64,000 bases of DNA from JANQJA01 sp965267485 (GTDB lineage Bacteria; Pseudomonadota; Gammaproteobacteria; Pseudomonadales; Azotimanducaceae), in the NCBI GenBank assembly GCA_965267485.1, contig OZ254080.1, positions 3,286,001 to 3,350,000 on the forward strand, in the 5' to 3' direction. The translations under genes were made by a program, and so were the position numbers. Numbering within the stretch: position 1 is the first letter of the stretch; each line of letters starts with the position of its first letter. Below, one piece after another: positions 60,928 to 64,000 of this stretch. The notes under the pieces are model-generated. The model ran no database searches and was not told the origin of the DNA. It saw only the letters and a list, made by a program, of their open reading frames with translations.

Positions 60928-61302
60928 ATGTACAGTTTCGCCATGTACAGAATCCGCATCCGCACCAACAAGCGCGTCGACGAGTTCGGCCCGGAAGATG
61001 CCGCCATGGTCGGCGTTCGACTGAGGAATGGACGACTCCGGTACCTGCCCTGGCGCGGCTTTACACTCAGTGTGAAGCATCCGGTGAAGCTGCGGGTCGA
61101 GGCCTACACGCTGGAGCCGGGGTGGAACCCGCGGGACCCGCAGAGCCGGATTCCACGCTGGATGACCCTGCGGGAGGATGAGTTCCTGCTGGGCAGTTAC
61201 GCGGATGGCGTCGTGATGACGGCGCTGCCGTTTACGATCCTGACTGAAACCGGTCACGGTCGGGCGGGCGAACACGATGATCCCGGTCGAGGAAGATCGT
61301 GA
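60928..61302 (+). CDS. Hypothetical small protein
   Basis: 124 residues from ATG 60928 or 119 from ATG 60943 (MYRIRIRTNKRVDEFGPED); neither has a ribosome binding site. It is rich in Arg and Pro, beta-like, with no membrane segment (AAMVGVRLRNGRLRYLPWRG, EAYTLEPGWNPRDPQSRI). The last 70 bases overlap the 3' end of the kinase-like gene on the opposite strand, which leaves the coding status less certain. I do not recognise the family. Confidence 0.5.
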   Translation: MYSFAMYRIRIRTNKRVDEFGPEDAAMVGVRLRNGRLRYLPWRGFTLSVKHPVKLRVEAYTLEPGWNPRDPQSRIPRWMTLREDEFLLGSYADGVVMTALPFTILTETGHGRAGEHDDPGRGRS

Positions 61303-62131
61303 GATCAGCGCGTGGCGGCATGTCTTCCAGCATCCGCCGCGTGATTCGCTCATAGTGCATGACAAACGTTCGCACCTGATCTTCGTCCATTGCCCGTGAG
61401 CCACCGCCGCTGCGAAGAAGGCGCTGCTCCTGCTGCCAGCGCCAGTCGAACACGACGTCAAAGTCCGGGGCGGCGAGAAAGTAGGTCGTATCCGCCATCG
61501 CGAACAGTTCCTGATAGCCGCCGGTCGCGAGTTGATCGTTGACGTACCAGCGCCAGTCTCCATCCGCGTCCCGCTCAGCCTCGAGCGCATTCGCAGGCTC
61601 GGCAAGGGTCATCTCGTCAGCGGGCGTGGCACCCCAGCACCATCCCTCGACGATCAGCACATCGAGCGACGCGCCCATCACCGGAATCATCCCGATCCGG
61701 TCATCCTCTCCCTTGCTGAATTCGGGGACCTCAACATTCTCACCCCGCTTGAGTGCAGCAATCACCGAGCGCATCAACGCGACGTCGTGAGTCCCCGGCA
61801 CGCCGCGTACGGCCAGCAGTGGATGAATTTCGCGCGCAAGGTCAGCCCGCTCAGAGCGTGTCAGATAATAGTCGTCGAGCGAGGTAACAAGCGTCGCTTT
61901 CTCGAACACGCGTTCGAGCAAGATCGCCAACAGCTTGGAGAACGTCGACTTGCCCGTACCCTGGGCGCCAGAGATGGCGACAGTGAGCAAACCATCGACA
62001 GCGGTGCTCGCGAGCGCCGTGCCGAGTTCGAACATCAGGTTGTAATACCGATCGGCATAGCCGCCATCGACGCCCTCCGAGACCGCGATCTCGCAGAACT
62101 CTTCACGAAACAACGCCTTTTCGTCGGTCAT
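61232..62131 (-). CDS. D-glycerate 3-kinase-like P-loop kinase
   Basis: 299 residues. Walker A is ISGAQGTGKSTFSKLLAILL near residue 55, followed by TSLDDYYLTRSERADLA, LLAVRGVPGTHDV and LIVEGWCWGATPA. These blocks match the glycerate/uridine/pantothenate kinase superfamily, closest to plant GLYK and bacterial YggC-like enzymes. The substrate is inferred from that branch. ATG at 62131 overlaps the DinG stop as ATGA. The 3' end overlaps the small gene on the plus strand by 71 bases. Confidence 0.85.
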   Translation of the reverse strand: MTDEKALFREEFCEIAVSEGVDGGYADRYYNLMFELGTALASTAVDGLLTVAISGAQGTGKSTFSKLLAILLERVFEKATLVTSLDDYYLTRSERADLAREIHPLLAVRGVPGTHDVALMRSVIAALKRGENVEVPEFSKGEDDRIGMIPVMGASLDVLIVEGWCWGATPADEMTLAEPANALEAERDADGDWRWYVNDQLATGGYQELFAMADTTYFLAAPDFDVVFDWRWQQEQRLLRSGGGSRAMDEDQVRTFVMHYERITRRMLEDMPPRADLTIFLDRDHRVRPPDRDRFQSGS

Positions 62132-64000
62132 TCGATGTTCCTCCGGTAAGGCGGCAGCGCGCTGAGCAGGATCTTCCCGTAGCGCTGGGTGACAAGTCGC
62201 CGGTCGAGGATCGTCACTTCGCCGCAATCGGTTTCCGTACGCAACAGTCGGCCAGCCGCCTGAACCATGCGAATCGCGGCATCCGGCACCATGACCTCCT
62301 GGAACGAATTGCCGCCGTTGGCTTCGATCCACTCGCTCAGCGTGGCCCCCACCGGGTCGTCGGGCACGGCGAACGGAATCTTCGTAATCACCACGTGATC
62401 GCAATATGTTCCTGGCAGGTCGATGCCCTCCGCAAAGCTGGCGAGCCCGAAAATCACGCTACCTTGACCCTCGTCGATGCGAGCGCGATGACGACTGACA
62501 ATCTCTGCCTTCGAGAGCTCACCCTGCGCCAGGACACGTTCCCGGAAGTCGGGATCGATGTCTTCGATGACACGCTCCATCTGGCGCCACGATGAGAACA
62601 GCACGAGGCCGCCCGTCACGTCCTGGAGGATTGCGGGGATGAGCCGTGTGATCTCTTCGGTGTGCGCATCCGCCTCCCTTGGATCCGAGGACATGCGCGG
62701 GATGTTCAGCGTCGCCTGCCGGGCAAAGTCGAACGGGCTGGCGAGCGCATCAAAGGTATTGCCGGGGCCGATGCCGGCCCGGGCTCGCAGCCGCTCGAAA
62801 TTTCCCGCAACGGCCAGCGTCGCTGACGTGAGTACCGCGCCGAAACAGCGGGACCACAGCAACTCCGCCAGCGTATCGTGTACCTCGATCGGGCTGGCGC
62901 TGACCACCAGATCCGTTTCGCGCTGAAACGTGATCCAGCGTGCAAGCGGTGCCGATTGGGCGTCGTCGGCGGTCGCGTAGTCCTGCCAGAGTGAAGCACC
63001 CGCCTCCAGCCGCGCCCCGGCCGCGGCAATGACCGGCAGCCACTGCTCGAGCGTTTCGGCGTCCGCATCCTGCTCGGCCAACCGCCGCTCGATCGCGTCA
63101 ATCACGGGGTCGATTCGCCTCACCAGCGACTGGCACGCCGACAGCGTCGCCGCGGCCATTGCCCTGATGGGCTCATCCACCCGACCCAGCGGAAAGCGAT
63201 AGCGACGGTCCGAGCCACTCGCCTCGGTCACCTCCCGGAGCGGTTCGAACAACGCGGATGCCTGCTGGATGTGTTGTACCAGCGCAGATACGTCCTCCTC
63301 GAGCGCGGATTGGGCGCGTGGCAATCCGCCGACCTCGCCCACTTCGGCGGCCAGTTGCGAGAAGGTCGACGGCAATTGTTCCAGCCACGCCTGAGTCGAG
63401 CCCAGCACCAGAAAATTCGAGAAGTGGGAGATGGCCTTGTCGACGAGATGGTGGCCCTCGTCGAAGATGTAGATCGTGTCCTCGGGCCTTGGCAGCACGG
63501 CACCACCGCCCATCATCAGGTCAGCCAGCACCAGATCGTGATTGGTGACCACACAGTCCACCTTGCCGATGCGCTCGCGCGCCTTGTAGAAAAAGCAGTT
63601 CTGGAAATGCGAACACTTGCGCCCCGTGCACTGCACGTGATCGGTGCTGACCCGTGCCCACGCGCGGTCTTCCATGGCCTCCGGCCAGCTGTCGCGGTCG
63701 CCATCCCATTCCCCCCGGCCAAGGCGATTCACCATGGTCTCGAAGAGCCGGATCTGTGACTCATCGGTGTCGCCGAAGAGTTCGTCGTCGTAGAGCGCGA
63801 GCGAATGGTTCATCTGCGTACCGGCCTGAAGCGCCTGGTCGAGTCTGGCCAGACAGAGATAACGCCGCCGCCCTTTCGCCAGCGCAAAGGAAAACTCGAG
63901 CCCGGAGTGGTGGGCGATGTCCGGCAGATCTTTCAGCACGATCTGCTCCTGCAGGGCGACAGTGGCTGTCGCGATCACCAGCCGCTTTCCGAGCGCCCGG
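62128..64000 (-). CDS. DinG/YoaA-family helicase (N-terminus beyond window)
   Basis: XPD-like 5'-3' DNA helicase of the DinG family with an Fe-S cluster. The frame continues to the window edge with RALGKRLVIATATVALQEQI, which is internal, so the N-terminal Walker A region is outside. Cluster cysteines are in RRYLCLARLDQ and CTGRKCSHFQNCFFYKARE. The DEAH box is FDEGHHL, and later helicase motifs are VLTSATL, GLVLFSSWRQME, GLASFAEGIDLPG and QAAGRLLR. 624 codons are visible. DinG versus YoaA cannot be fully decided; unusual for either, it is coupled to a kinase gene. Confidence 0.93.
   Translation of the reverse strand, partial: RALGKRLVIATATVALQEQIVLKDLPDIAHHSGLEFSFALAKGRRRYLCLARLDQALQAGTQMNHSLALYDDELFGDTDESQIRLFETMVNRLGRGEWDGDRDSWPEAMEDRAWARVSTDHVQCTGRKCSHFQNCFFYKARERIGKVDCVVTNHDLVLADLMMGGGAVLPRPEDTIYIFDEGHHLVDKAISHFSNFLVLGSTQAWLEQLPSTFSQLAAEVGEVGGLPRAQSALEEDVSALVQHIQQASALFEPLREVTEASGSDRRYRFPLGRVDEPIRAMAAATLSACQSLVRRIDPVIDAIERRLAEQDADAETLEQWLPVIAAAGARLEAGASLWQDYATADDAQSAPLARWITFQRETDLVVSASPIEVHDTLAELLWSRCFGAVLTSATLAVAGNFERLRARAGIGPGNTFDALASPFDFARQATLNIPRMSSDPREADAHTEEITRLIPAILQDVTGGLVLFSSWRQMERVIEDIDPDFRERVLAQGELSKAEIVSRHRARIDEGQGSVIFGLASFAEGIDLPGTYCDHVVITKIPFAVPDDPVGATLSEWIEANGGNSFQEVMVPDAAIRMVQAAGRLLRTETDCGEVTILDRRLVTQRYGKILLSALPPYRRNIE

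Noticed and set aside
60919..60948. Repeated TGTACA around the start of the small gene at 60928
   Set aside because: TGTACA is self-palindromic and short; two copies 15 bases apart are not enough to call an operator.
1..64000. Search for tRNA, rRNA, CRISPR, prophage or toxin-antitoxin genes
   Set aside because: I looked for cloverleaf 3' ends, repeated spaced units, integrase or phage proteins and small toxin pairs and saw none; an Infernal/tRNAscan run would be decisive.

Overview
This 64 kb window is a gene-dense piece of a high-GC chromosome from a gammaproteobacterium. The evidence is ubiG, hda, scpA-scpB-rluB, yciK/yciO/yciB/yciI/yciH homologues, mnmC, rnf-nth, rnt, and a metG gene divergent from mrp. 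A HiPIP, a Xanthomonas-type PdxJ and a PilZ-DUF1631 protein suggest a free-living, Xanthomonadales- or Chromatiales-like lineage. I cannot place the genus. I see no rRNA, tRNA, CRISPR array, prophage or intact insertion sequence.

Layout. 1-2778: ubiG (5' truncated), a polyprenyl-phosphate sugar transferase and yciK. 2785-7500 (minus): trpS-scpA-scpB-rluB, plus yciO. 7555-14517 (plus): TRIC-like protein, yciB, yciI, SH3 protein, pdxJ, membrane cold-shock protein, a hypothetical gene, yciH, sseA, mnmC. 14489-18059: serA, small unknown genes, and an ArsR regulator with a glutathione synthase. 18181-20488 (minus): GntR-controlled ABC transporter operon. 20578-24442 (minus): DUF2066-perM-hda-murG. 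24492-27086: DUF3108, HiPIP, dcd, mrp. 27381-33667 (plus): metG, an unusual rnf operon and nth. 33734-38613: MFS exporter, argG, pyrC, rnt, grxD. 38679-41475: orphan HyuB and argD. 41485-46679 (minus): two c-di-GMP proteins, one frameshifted. 46806-50184: glpK and a GH20 enzyme. 50308-54693: thiolase, then a Rieske oxygenase/hydrolase/acyl-CoA dehydrogenase operon. 54821-57837: CDGSH protein and DUF349 protein. 57845-60835 (minus): glycine-zipper protein, PepSY protein and a PhoP/PhoQ-like pair. 60928-64000: a small unknown gene, a glycerate-kinase-like protein and a DinG-family helicase (N-terminus off the window).

The most unusual observation is the rnf operon. It reads A-B-D-G-E with no rnfC. 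The rnfB product instead carries, after its own clusters, the two-cluster ferredoxin domain and Ala/Arg-rich tail normally found at the RnfC C-terminus. The flavin/NADH-binding part of RnfC has no gene here. Other points of note are two structured intergenic repeats (27188-27305 and 34985-35246), the second flanked by CTAG and supplying the stop codons of both neighbours; palindromic operators placed over the ArsR and GntR promoters; a Firmicutes-type MurG coupled to hda; and a one-base frameshift in a PilZ-DUF1631-GGDEF-EAL gene.

Genes are tightly packed. Many neighbours overlap by four bases (ATGA, GTGA, TTGA and one probable CTGA), so translational coupling is common.
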